Below, one piece after another: positions 1-5,835 of a stretch of DNA of 35,406 bases. The translations under genes and the position numbers were made by a program. Numbering within the stretch: the stretch's first letter is position 1; each line of letters starts with the position of its first letter. The stretch spans positions 1-35,406 of IMG/VR virus record IMGVR_UViG_3300010157_002680; one strand, given 5' to 3'. The notes below the pieces were generated by a model. The model saw nothing but the letters and a program-made list of their open reading frames with translations. It was not told where the DNA came from and searched no databases. The stretch is from a virus.

Positions 1-1
1 G

Positions 2-106
2 TCCTTAAATACTTGTAAAACAATAAACGCAGAAAAAACATCTCGTCAAGAAATCGGTGCATCTATCATCAACATGGCTTTCGAGTCAGTTGCTGTAGCA
101 GCGTAA
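2..106 (+). CDS. 3' end of an unrecognised phage gene (5' end outside window), likely intron-interrupted
   Basis: An open frame enters from the left edge and ends at TAA 104-106. Its last residues read TSRQEIGASIINMAFES and then VAVAA, a well-formed protein-like sequence, so I take it as coding although it is short. I do not recognise the family. A group I intron follows immediately. If the 5' splice site is after T104 and the intron's terminal G is 535, the message continues with a serine codon (T104 + CG), then NPVISSRR, and stops at TAA 562-564, inside the stem of the following terminator. If the splice site is at T116, the protein ends at VAVAA and the intron lies just after the stop. The sequence alone does not settle this. 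Confidence 0.6.
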   Translation, partial: SLNTCKTINAEKTSRQEIGASIINMAFESVAVAA

Positions 107-535
107 TCTTCAGGTTGGTGACTGACCTTGGAACAGAATAGTTACAAAAGAGCAGTAATGCGCACACTCTTACTTTCTTGGTAAATATAGAGTCTAATAA
201 AATCAAACCAAGTGGTGGATCTGCTGTATTTAACCAATACAGTCCCAAATCCTCCTGCTTCTGAGTAGAACAGAGTAGCTAAGCGTGTGAGACGTTGGTG
301 TTACGTTTCCATATCAAGACACGGGTTTGGTAATTCGGACCTCTCATTTAGGAATAGATGAGTAATAAAATGGGTGAATTCGGTGAACGGTATATGACAG
401 CCCAACGCCGAGCCAAGCTAGGAGTACACTCCTAGAAGGTGTAGAGACTACCTGAGCAATATAGTTTGCTTAATAACAGGAATAAGCGCCCATCAACCAG
501 AACGGTTGAAGACATAGTCCAAACATTTAATGTTG
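105..535 (+). ncRNA. Group I self-splicing intron, no internal endonuclease ORF
   Basis: The conserved catalytic core is present in order. P3 pairs ATGGGTG (about 370-376) with CGCCCAT (about 487-493). P4 pairs TTCGGTG (379-385) with CGCCGAG (405-411), within the typical P and Q elements GGTGAATTCGGTGAA and CGAGCCAAGC. A perfect P6-type hairpin, CTAGGAG/CTCCTAG, lies at about 418-435. P7 pairs GACTA after GTAGA (about 446-450) with TAGTC in GACATAGTCC (about 511-520). P8 is TCAACC/GGTTGA (about 493-509), and an AACAT/ATGTT hairpin follows as P9. The intron is about 430 nt and carries no reading frame of note. The boundaries are the weak point. A canonical P1 with a U-G wobble (AGGTT 112-116 with GACCT 124-128) would put the 5' splice at 116. 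Reading-frame continuity favours T104. The 3' end is probably G535 or G537. Confidence 0.92.
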
Positions 536-557
536 CGAATCCCGTCATCTCCTCTAG

Positions 558-586
558 AAGGTAATCAGTAATGGTTACCTTTTTTT
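558..586 (+). terminator. Rho-independent terminator overlapping a stop codon
   Basis: AAGGTAATC (558-566) pairs with GGTTACCTT (573-581, one T-G wobble) around the loop AGTAAT, followed by a run of T to 586. The possible second-exon stop codon TAA 562-564 lies in the 5' arm. Confidence 0.85.
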
Positions 587-588
587 GT

Positions 589-605
589 ACTATTTATCTT
601 AAATA
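589..605 (+). promoter_or_regulatory. Class II (probably late) promoter motif for the holin-like gene
   Basis: ACTATTTATCTTAAATA begins 25 bases before the ATG at 614, directly after the terminator. The same motif at the same distance precedes the genes at 5032, 8623, 20678, 24012 and 25210. It lacks the GTTG/TAtmTTTA elements of class I. Confidence 0.6.
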
Positions 606-613
606 GACTTACT

Positions 614-826
614 ATGAACAAAATAAAATTCGGATGGTTCTACTACTGGAAACCAACACCAAAGGGAATACGCCGTACTGCAGATGCTTTACTAGCAGGT
701 GCGATGACGGTATCAACTATCAGCTTTGCTAGTGATTATAAAAATATTGCTATAGGAGTATTGATTGTAGCTGGACTGGCTAAGTTTTTATCTAACTTCT
801 TTGCCGAGGATGTACCTACGGTTTAA
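614..826 (+). CDS. Small holin-like membrane protein
   Basis: This 70-residue protein has a polar, aromatic start (KFGWFYYWKPTPKGIRR) followed by two hydrophobic stretches, about residues 23-41 (TADALLAGAMTVSTISFA region) and 46-62 (IAIGVLIVAGLAKFL). It ends in a short acidic tail. Size, two-segment topology and a private late-type promoter right after a terminator fit a phage holin or another small inner-membrane protein. No endolysin was recognised beside it. Holins have no diagnostic motif, so the function is inferred from shape. A terminator follows at 856. Confidence 0.7.
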   Translation: MNKIKFGWFYYWKPTPKGIRRTADALLAGAMTVSTISFASDYKNIAIGVLIVAGLAKFLSNFFAEDVPTV

Positions 827-855
827 AGAAATTCTCCCTGCACTGTAAATTAATT

Positions 856-881
856 TCCCCTTTCTTACAAGGGGATTTTTT
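856..881 (+). terminator. Rho-independent terminator
   Basis: TCCCCTT (856-862) pairs with AAGGGGA (869-875) around the loop TCTTAC, followed by TTTTTT. It closes the single-gene unit of the holin-like gene. Confidence 0.88.
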
Positions 882-891
882 ATGTCTAATA

Positions 892-924
892 GTTGCTAGT
901 CTGTAAGTTATAACTTATCTTTAT
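892..924 (+). promoter_or_regulatory. Class I Bacteroidota-type promoter
   Basis: GTTG at 892, a 20-base spacer, then TATCTTTAT at 916. The ATG of the zinc-ribbon gene is 27 bases after the start of the -7 box. The sequence after GTTG (CTAGTCTG) is shared with promoters at 22770, 32287, 34312 and 34493. Confidence 0.85.
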
Positions 925-942
925 TATATAAACAAAATAAAT

Positions 943-1179
943 ATGCAACAACAATCCCCTAAACTAAACGTATCTCTAAACAAGACCGTTGCCTTTGAAT
1001 GTGACGAATGTCAGAACCAAGTATTCATTCAAGGAGTCCTACTAAGAAAAGCCTCTAAGTTTCTAACCGGTACCACCCAAGATGCTGTAGTACCAATTCC
1101 AATCTTTGCTTGTTCTAAATGCGGACATGTCAATCAAGAATTTATCCCCAAAGAACTACAAACCCCTACCGAAGCCTAA
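943..1179 (+). CDS. Small zinc-ribbon protein
   Basis: This 78-residue protein has two CxxC knuckles, Cys20/Cys23 (CDEC) and Cys57/Cys60 (CSKC), separated by 33 residues. The second is followed by GHVNQEF. This is the layout of a structural zinc ribbon. Small proteins of this kind occur near virion genes in T4-like phages, but I cannot assign a precise role. It has its own class I promoter and is followed after 8 bases by the membrane-anchored gene at 1188, so the two are probably co-transcribed. Confidence 0.75.
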   Translation: MQQQSPKLNVSLNKTVAFECDECQNQVFIQGVLLRKASKFLTGTTQDAVVPIPIFACSKCGHVNQEFIPKELQTPTEA

Positions 1180-1187
1180 AATCATAT

Positions 1188-1466
1188 ATGCTAACAGTTA
1201 TAATCATACTTTCAATCGTAACATTATTCTCGCTATGTTACAGTATTGCATTGAGTTTTCAAGTACAGAATCTAACCAAGGTACTAAACCTATTAGACAA
1301 AGAACAGCATACTCAGAATACCGATATCATTAACTTGATCAAATATGCTAATGAATCTTCTGAAGTAATTACCTCTCATGCCAAAGTTATAGATTACCTG
1401 GTAAAAGATTCTCCAGGGGTGGAAGTTTTCACTCAATACTATACTCATATAAAAGGTGAAGCTTAG
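1188..1466 (+). CDS. Membrane-anchored small protein, N-terminal transmembrane helix
   Basis: A 92-residue protein starting at ATG 1188 (MLTVIIILSIVTLFSLC). The frame is open further upstream, to 1119, but that part overlaps the preceding zinc-ribbon gene in another frame and does not look coding. Residues 2-24 are strongly hydrophobic. The rest is polar and probably helical (LTKVLNLLDKEQHTQNTD), ending around KGEA. One N-terminal anchor plus a helical ectodomain is the shape of an Rz-type spanin, which would suit the nearby holin-like gene. Other anchored phage proteins look the same, so this is only a possibility. Confidence 0.65.
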   Translation: MLTVIIILSIVTLFSLCYSIALSFQVQNLTKVLNLLDKEQHTQNTDIINLIKYANESSEVITSHAKVIDYLVKDSPGVEVFTQYYTHIKGEA

Positions 1467-1473
1467 AAAAAAA

Positions 1474-1506
1474 GTTGGCTATATGAAGAACAGTCCTTAT
1501 CTTTAG
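1474..1506 (+). promoter_or_regulatory. Class I promoter
   Basis: GTTG at 1474, a 20-base spacer, TATCTTTAG at 1498. The first ATG at the usual 27-32 base distance is that of the 18-codon ORF at 1530. The larger gene at 1594 starts 96 bases after the box. Confidence 0.88.
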
Positions 1507-1529
1507 TTATAGAATATAAACAAATAGTT

Positions 1530-1586
1530 ATGGAAATAGACTATCAAGCAATAGAAAAATTAATCGCATCAGTATTTAAAAAATAA
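1530..1586 (+). CDS. 18-residue micro-ORF leading the paralogue operon
   Basis: The frame encodes MEIDYQAIEKLIASVFKK. Its ATG lies 32 bases from the start of the -7 box, matching the spacing at the other class I genes (27-32 bases in most), and the context GTTATG is the commonest gene start here. It ends 7 bases before the next start at 1594. It could be a short amphipathic-helix peptide or a leader that couples translation to the next gene. There is no family evidence. Confidence 0.45.
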   Translation: MEIDYQAIEKLIASVFKK

Positions 1587-1593
1587 AAACGTT

Positions 1594-2421
1594 ATGAATA
1601 CATTAACAGGCAATTTAGTTGGAAAGAGATTTTACCATTATACTAATAAGAAGCAAGTCTACACTGTTACTAAAGTAGAAGAAGATATAGTATACCTGAA
1701 AGGAGATTTTGGGACTACTAATTATCCTTTAGATCAAGTACATCAATTCTTTAGAGAAGGTACATGGATACTATTTGAATCTGAAAGAAGAAAAGAATCA
1801 TTAATAGAAAAAGCTAGACGATTATACCCAGTAGGTACTAAATTCAGATGTTTACATGATTGTAATGGAGGTCCAATTGCTTCTTTAGATGAAATTAGAT
1901 TAAACGAGAACATCATTAGATGGTATGGAGGAGAAAAAGGATGCGGATGTATTTACGATGAAGGCAAATGGGCAGAAATAATCCCTGAAGAAATTAAAAC
2001 ACCAAATATGCCAACAGCACAATTAACACAACAATCAATCTCAAGAAACAATCTAAAAGCAATCCACAGTCGCGTATGTAGTAAGTGGCAGGCTAAAATC
2101 GAAGACAAGTTAAAAGAGAATATCTTCGATGAATCTATTTTTGTACCGAACGATTTGCTTATTGAAGCATTTGAAGAAGCAGATTCAGACCAAACTAAGT
2201 TACTACTAAAGTATTTCTATCAACCCGTAGAATCAAAAGAGGTTACTATGAAGGAGTGGATTGAAGATGTAAGTTTATTTATCAAAAGCTGTAAAGAATT
2301 AATTGATGTAAGAGAGGGTGGAAAATATGGCGGTAAAGCATTTTACTTAACATCTGATTTTAAGTGGGAAATCAAAGCAGATGAGTACGGTGTTCAATGT
2401 TTAATCCCAACTAAAAACTAA
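1594..2421 (+). CDS. Modular paralogue 1 (SH3-like repeats + VCSKWQ domain)
   Basis: A 275-residue protein related to the products at 22834 and 26005. Residues about 1-55 and 70-130 look like small beta-barrel repeats. The second contains KARRLYPVGTKFRC and ends EGKWAEI, which matches the gene at 22834 (QAQRLYPIGTKFRT, EGKWGEI). Residues about 151-212 form a conserved helical domain (KAIHSRVCSKWQ, IEDKL, AFEEADSDQTKLLLKYF). The C-terminal 60 residues differ in each copy. Met139 (base 2008) is an in-frame ATG at the joint between the two halves, so a shorter C-terminal product is possible. No enzyme motif is visible and the function is unknown. Confidence 0.85.
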   Translation: MNTLTGNLVGKRFYHYTNKKQVYTVTKVEEDIVYLKGDFGTTNYPLDQVHQFFREGTWILFESERRKESLIEKARRLYPVGTKFRCLHDCNGGPIASLDEIRLNENIIRWYGGEKGCGCIYDEGKWAEIIPEEIKTPNMPTAQLTQQSISRNNLKAIHSRVCSKWQAKIEDKLKENIFDESIFVPNDLLIEAFEEADSDQTKLLLKYFYQPVESKEVTMKEWIEDVSLFIKSCKELIDVREGGKYGGKAFYLTSDFKWEIKADEYGVQCLIPTKN

Positions 2422-2424
2422 TTT

Positions 2425-2694
2425 ATGCCAAGATTTGATGTAAACGAAGATATAGACCTAGATGTAGATGAGTTCTTAAGTGCCTGTGATTCAGGGGATA
2501 TTAAAGAACTAATAGAAGCTTTAATAGAAAACGGAGACCTGGAAATGAAACATTTTGCAGATCGTTCTAGAATGTCTGCCGGTGAGCAAATATTTGAAGA
2601 ACACCTATCAAGTATATCTGGTAGATGGAATCAACTAACCCAGGAGGAAGAAGAAACAATTCTAAAAATAGGGGCAAGGTTCAGATACCTCTAG
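2425..2694 (+). CDS. Small acidic protein of unknown function
   Basis: An 89-residue, strongly acidic, mostly helical protein (DVNEDIDLDVDEFL at the start, QEEEETILKIGARF near the end). It starts 3 bases after the preceding stop and is probably in the same operon. I do not recognise a family. Confidence 0.7.
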   Translation: MPRFDVNEDIDLDVDEFLSACDSGDIKELIEALIENGDLEMKHFADRSRMSAGEQIFEEHLSSISGRWNQLTQEEEETILKIGARFRYL

Positions 2695-2716
2695 CCCCTC
2701 TCATCAAACCATTATA

Positions 2717-3001
2717 ATGGATAACAACTATATAGAAAAACCAAAAGACCCTATTACAACGTCGGTGATGGAGGATCTAAAATCGAGAGCAGATAGAGGG
2801 CTACTTAAGTACGGTACAACATTAGGTGATAACAATCATCAGAATATGTTACAGCATGCCTATGAAGAAGCCCTCGATCTGGCTCAATACCTTAAAAAGG
2901 AAATCACGACCCTAAACACAATCCAAGACCTGGTTACAAAAACACCTAACGATAGAGAATTAGGAGACATTATAAGACGACTGTATGGCCAAAAAAACTA
3001 A
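2717..3001 (+). CDS. Small helical protein, possibly MazG-like
   Basis: A 94-residue protein whose central part (RADRGLLKYGTTL, then LQHAYEEALDLAQYLKK) resembles helical phage proteins of the MazG/DUF550-type nucleotide pyrophosphohydrolase group, where acidic residues on paired helices bind metal. Only one candidate acidic motif (EEALD) is clear and the protein is short, so catalytic activity is not established. Its last 17 bases overlap the start of the nuclease gene at 2985, indicating translational coupling. Confidence 0.7.
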   Translation: MDNNYIEKPKDPITTSVMEDLKSRADRGLLKYGTTLGDNNHQNMLQHAYEEALDLAQYLKKEITTLNTIQDLVTKTPNDRELGDIIRRLYGQKN

Positions 3002-3932
3002 CCGAATCAAGATACCAAAGGTAGAAGTAGATTATAGATTCCAGAAGACTGTATCTTATAGCCAATACTCTGCCTACCGTCACTGTCCTCATCAGTGGTC
3101 TTTGAACTATATTAAGAAGAAGCAGGATTTCAAACCTTCCATTCACACTACCTTTGGTACTGCAATTCATGAAACGTTACAGGAATATCTTAAGACGATG
3201 TTTGAAGAATCTGGAGCAGCAGCCGATAGAATCGATATAGAAGATTTCTTTAAGGAGAGATTTAGAGAGGTGTACAAGAAAGCAGTCAAAGATTGTAAGG
3301 GTGTACACTTCTCCACTCCTGAAGAACTAGTAGAATTCTATCAAGACGGTATAACTATCTTAAACTGGTTTAGAAAGAGGAGAAGCAGTTATTTTACCAA
3401 ACGTGATACAGAACTAATAGGAATAGAGATCCCCGTTATTTTAAAGGCTAATACAGGGATAGATAATGTTTTCTTTAGAGGCCATATCGATTTCGTACTC
3501 TACGATAGTATCCTGGATAGATATACAATCTACGACATTAAAACCTCTACCAAAGGCTGGTCAGATTTTGAGAAGAAGGATCAAACCAAGCTAAACCAAA
3601 TCATACTATACAAGAAGTTCTTCTCCGAACTAACCGGTGTACCGGAAGAGAAGATTCATGTTGAATTTTTTATCGTAAAGAGAAAGGTATTCGAATCAGC
3701 AGAATTTCCAATACCAAGGATACAACAATTCCGACCAGCAAACGGTAAGATCAAACTCAGACAAGCTTACGAAGATTTTATCGCCTTCATCAACGAAGTC
3801 TTCACACCAGACGGTAAGTATAAGACCGATAGGGAGTATGAAGCTAAACCTGGACCGCTCTGCAATTTTTGTAGCTTCAACCATACAGAATTCTGTGATA
3901 AAGGTCCGGTAGCAGTTAAAAAAGAATCATAA
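2985..3932 (+). CDS. PD-(D/E)XK nuclease, RecB/Cas4-like, probable Fe-S cluster
   Basis: A 315-residue protein with the order of motifs seen in RecB/AddB/Cas4-type exonucleases: SYSQYSAYRHCP (residues 24-35), FGTAIHE with His62, GHIDFVLYD with Asp169, and YDIKTS with Asp184 and Lys186. Cys34 combines with a C-terminal group Cys293-x2-Cys296-x7-Cys304, the four-cysteine pattern that holds a 4Fe-4S cluster in AddB and Cas4. It probably degrades or resects DNA ends during phage replication, recombination or host-DNA breakdown. No cas1/cas2 or CRISPR array lies nearby, so a CRISPR role is unlikely. Confidence 0.88.
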   Translation: MAKKTNRIKIPKVEVDYRFQKTVSYSQYSAYRHCPHQWSLNYIKKKQDFKPSIHTTFGTAIHETLQEYLKTMFEESGAAADRIDIEDFFKERFREVYKKAVKDCKGVHFSTPEELVEFYQDGITILNWFRKRRSSYFTKRDTELIGIEIPVILKANTGIDNVFFRGHIDFVLYDSILDRYTIYDIKTSTKGWSDFEKKDQTKLNQIILYKKFFSELTGVPEEKIHVEFFIVKRKVFESAEFPIPRIQQFRPANGKIKLRQAYEDFIAFINEVFTPDGKYKTDREYEAKPGPLCNFCSFNHTEFCDKGPVAVKKES

Positions 3933-3967
3933 TTTTATTTAAGAAAGTAGGCTGTTTAGGTGTACAT

Positions 3968-3987
3968 CTATATATTTATAAATATAG
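3968..3987 (+). promoter_or_regulatory. Palindromic AT-rich promoter-like element
   Basis: CTATATATTTATAAATATAG is nearly a perfect palindrome, 35 bases before the ATG at 4003. It contains both TATTTATA and its reverse complement TATAAATA, the T4-type late box. It may be a diverged class II promoter or an operator for the DNA-binding protein it precedes. Confidence 0.4.
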
Positions 3988-4002
3988 ATAATACATTTAA
4001 CA

Positions 4003-4194
4003 ATGAAAGAACAACAACTAACCTCGGTAAAAGTCAATACACAGCTATTTGACGATTTTAAGGTAGCTTGTGTAAGAACAAAGCTATCTCTACAAAAGCT
4101 AACCGATAGGTCGATGTACTTGTATGTCACAGATCCTGAATTCAGGTCTATGATCAACAATACTTTGAATACCTACTACACCGGTAGCATTTAA
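4003..4194 (+). CDS. Ribbon-helix-helix-like small DNA-binding protein
   Basis: A 63-residue protein opening with a short beta-strand pattern (LTSVKVNTQLFDDFKVAC), followed by helices (LSLQKLTDRSMYLYVTD, EFRSMINNTL). Alternating residues in the strand, then two helices, are the signature of Arc/MetJ-type ribbon-helix-helix proteins. A palindrome just upstream (3968-3987) is a natural candidate operator, so self-regulation is plausible. The assignment rests on shape. Confidence 0.65.
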   Translation: MKEQQLTSVKVNTQLFDDFKVACVRTKLSLQKLTDRSMYLYVTDPEFRSMINNTLNTYYTGSI

Positions 4195-4205
4195 AACCAG
4201 TAAGA

Positions 4206-4925
4206 ATGAAACTATTAGATATCCTACTAGAAACCTATAAGGAAGAGTATTTCTTAAATCTTGAGGAAGGTTTGATTAAATCTACTTCAATAGGGCAGAC
4301 CGTATCCTTGCTTAAGAAGCAAATCCCTAACTGGGATTTTACTTATGAAAAAGGGGGTAAAAGTATAACTGTGGAGGTTTTAGCTGTAGGGGATGTCTAT
4401 TCTCTAGAAGATCTAAATAAGTTAAACACTCTACTCAATAGTCTAGGATGGTTTATTTCGTACATGTTTATACAGGGAGTAGGTCTAAATATTCGAGATA
4501 GGTATGATGAAAAGATACTTAGACATGCTTTTCAGAACAAAGCTACCGAAGAGATTAGTTTGGTATGTGAAGCAAAGTTTGATCAAAAAGTAAATAAGAT
4601 TCCAGATTTTTTATACCACATTGCTCCACTAAAGAACTGGGAGAAAATACATAGTATAGGACTAGTACCTAAATCGAGATCTAAAAGATCCTATCATCCT
4701 GAAAGAGTTTACTTGGGTAAAGATGAAAAACATACAATAGACCTGGCTAGTAAGTTCTACCAGGTTACAGGTACTAAAGAATGGGTACTGTTAAAAATAG
4801 ATACAAGTATGGTACCCGGTGATTATTTAAGGTTATACTACGACCCTAATTTTAAACACGGTTATTATACTTTAAATAACATACCCCCTCAAGCAGTAGA
4901 GAAAATACAAACTATAAATTTATAA
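4206..4925 (+). CDS. Putative ADP-ribosyltransferase-fold protein
   Basis: A 239-residue protein. The C-terminal half has LYHIAPLKNWEKI (residues 136-148), GLVPKSRSKRSYHPERVYLG (152-171), and later LLKIDT and HGYYTLNNIPPQAVEKI. The spacing HxxP..N...I...GL.P, a second conserved His, then a YY/YTL element before the last strand, is what I associate with the KptA/DarT/ART superfamily. The N-terminal half (MKLLDILLETYKEEYF) has no recognised domain. Phage ARTs can modify host proteins or nucleic acids and some are virion-carried, but no target is visible here. It begins 11 bases after the RHH-like gene and is probably co-transcribed. Confidence 0.55.
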   Translation: MKLLDILLETYKEEYFLNLEEGLIKSTSIGQTVSLLKKQIPNWDFTYEKGGKSITVEVLAVGDVYSLEDLNKLNTLLNSLGWFISYMFIQGVGLNIRDRYDEKILRHAFQNKATEEISLVCEAKFDQKVNKIPDFLYHIAPLKNWEKIHSIGLVPKSRSKRSYHPERVYLGKDEKHTIDLASKFYQVTGTKEWVLLKIDTSMVPGDYLRLYYDPNFKHGYYTLNNIPPQAVEKIQTINL

Positions 4926-4931
4926 AGTTAT

Positions 4932-5000
4932 ATGAAAGCAGGGTACATACCTCAACAACAACGTAAGAAGATCTTACTACGAAAACACCGGTATGCATAG
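4932..5000 (+). pseudogene. 22-codon fragment resembling the start of the glycosyltransferase at 5816
   Basis: The frame encodes MKAGYIPQQQRKKILLRKH plus three residues. The GT4 gene at 5816 begins MKEGYIEPHLRKKVLLLSDD. Both are preceded by TTATATG. The two starts flank the homing endonuclease gene at 5032. The simplest reading is that the endonuclease entered at the 5' end of the glycosyltransferase gene and brought a substitute start, leaving this original start as a stub. It could also be a genuine tiny basic peptide. Confidence 0.5.
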
Positions 5001-5007
5001 AGTTTAG

Positions 5008-5024
5008 ACTATTTATAATAAAGA
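5008..5024 (+). promoter_or_regulatory. Class II promoter motif for the homing endonuclease
   Basis: ACTATTTATAATAAAGA begins 24 bases before ATG 5032. The first nine bases are identical to the motif at 589 and 20652. Confidence 0.5.
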
Positions 5025-5031
5025 GACTATT

Positions 5032-5835
5032 ATGGTACCTGAATTCAAATGTAAAGTATGTGGTGATGTTATTAAGAATAACTCTGCTATAAAGATTGCA
5101 CATCTAAAGAAACATAACTTATCCGTAGACGACTATAACAAAGTGTACTTAAAGCAAATTTGCGAATGTGGATGTGGTCAAGAGACTAAGTACAGTTACG
5201 CTACTCGAAAGTACCTTAGGTTTATAAAAGGCCATAAAGATACCTGGAATAAAGGGCTGACTAAAAGTACAGATAGGAGATTAGCAAATGCAAAATCTGG
5301 CGGATGGAATAAAGGGCTAACTGTTGAGACGAGCCTTATACTTCAACAAGCTCACAACGCTAGAAATTATACAATAAGCTTAAAGACACCTGAGCACTGG
5401 ACTGTTATGAGGCTTAAACAAGCAGAGACCTTACTACAGAAGTACGGTAGTTCGAACGTAAATGATCTAGAGAGCGGGTATAAATTCAGAGACTTCGTAT
5501 TACCCTCTGGTAACACTGTTAAAATTCAAGGGTACGAAGGTTTAGGTATACTGTACTTGTTAGAACAGGGGTATAAAGAGCAAGACCTTATTACAAGTAG
5601 AAAGGTACTACCTAAATTTAAATATAACGAAACAAAGGTTTATACTCCTGATTTATTAGTAGCTTCTCATAAGCTAATTGTAGAGGTAAAGAGTACCTGG
5701 ACAGATTTAAACTTTAAAAATAAGACAGAAAAGATAGAAGCGGTGTTGGAAAGCGGGTATGATTACCTTATATTAACATTTGACGGCTATCATAAACTAC
5801 ATAAAAAACAATTATATGAAAGAAGGTTACATTGA
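5032..5835 (+). CDS. Homing endonuclease-like protein, PD-(D/E)XK with NUMOD-type repeats
   Basis: A 267-residue protein. An N-terminal zinc finger region (Cys7/Cys10, then Cys44/46/48 in ICECGCGQ) is followed by two WNKGLT repeats (72-77 and 92-97), typical of NUMOD3 DNA-contacting modules of homing endonucleases. The C-terminal part has YTPDLLV with Asp207 and LIVEVKST with Glu218-x-Lys220, a PD-(D/E)XK catalytic triad, with Glu169 a possible extra ligand. It has its own class II promoter. Its last 20 bases overlap the GT4 gene at 5816 in another frame, supporting insertion into that gene's 5' end. It is probably a free-standing mobile endonuclease; Vsr-type relatives are the alternative. 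Confidence 0.8.
   Translation: MVPEFKCKVCGDVIKNNSAIKIAHLKKHNLSVDDYNKVYLKQICECGCGQETKYSYATRKYLRFIKGHKDTWNKGLTKSTDRRLANAKSGGWNKGLTVETSLILQQAHNARNYTISLKTPEHWTVMRLKQAETLLQKYGSSNVNDLESGYKFRDFVLPSGNTVKIQGYEGLGILYLLEQGYKEQDLITSRKVLPKFKYNETKVYTPDLLVASHKLIVEVKSTWTDLNFKNKTEKIEAVLESGYDYLILTFDGYHKLHKKQLYERRLH

Noticed and set aside
1106-1333. Overlapping frame of 75 codons
   Set aside because: It crosses two better-supported genes in another frame and has no motif or start context.
2985-3932. CRISPR-associated Cas4
   Set aside because: The nuclease has the Cas4-like cysteine pattern, but no cas1/cas2 or repeat-spacer array exists in the window; RecB-like phage exonuclease is the better reading.
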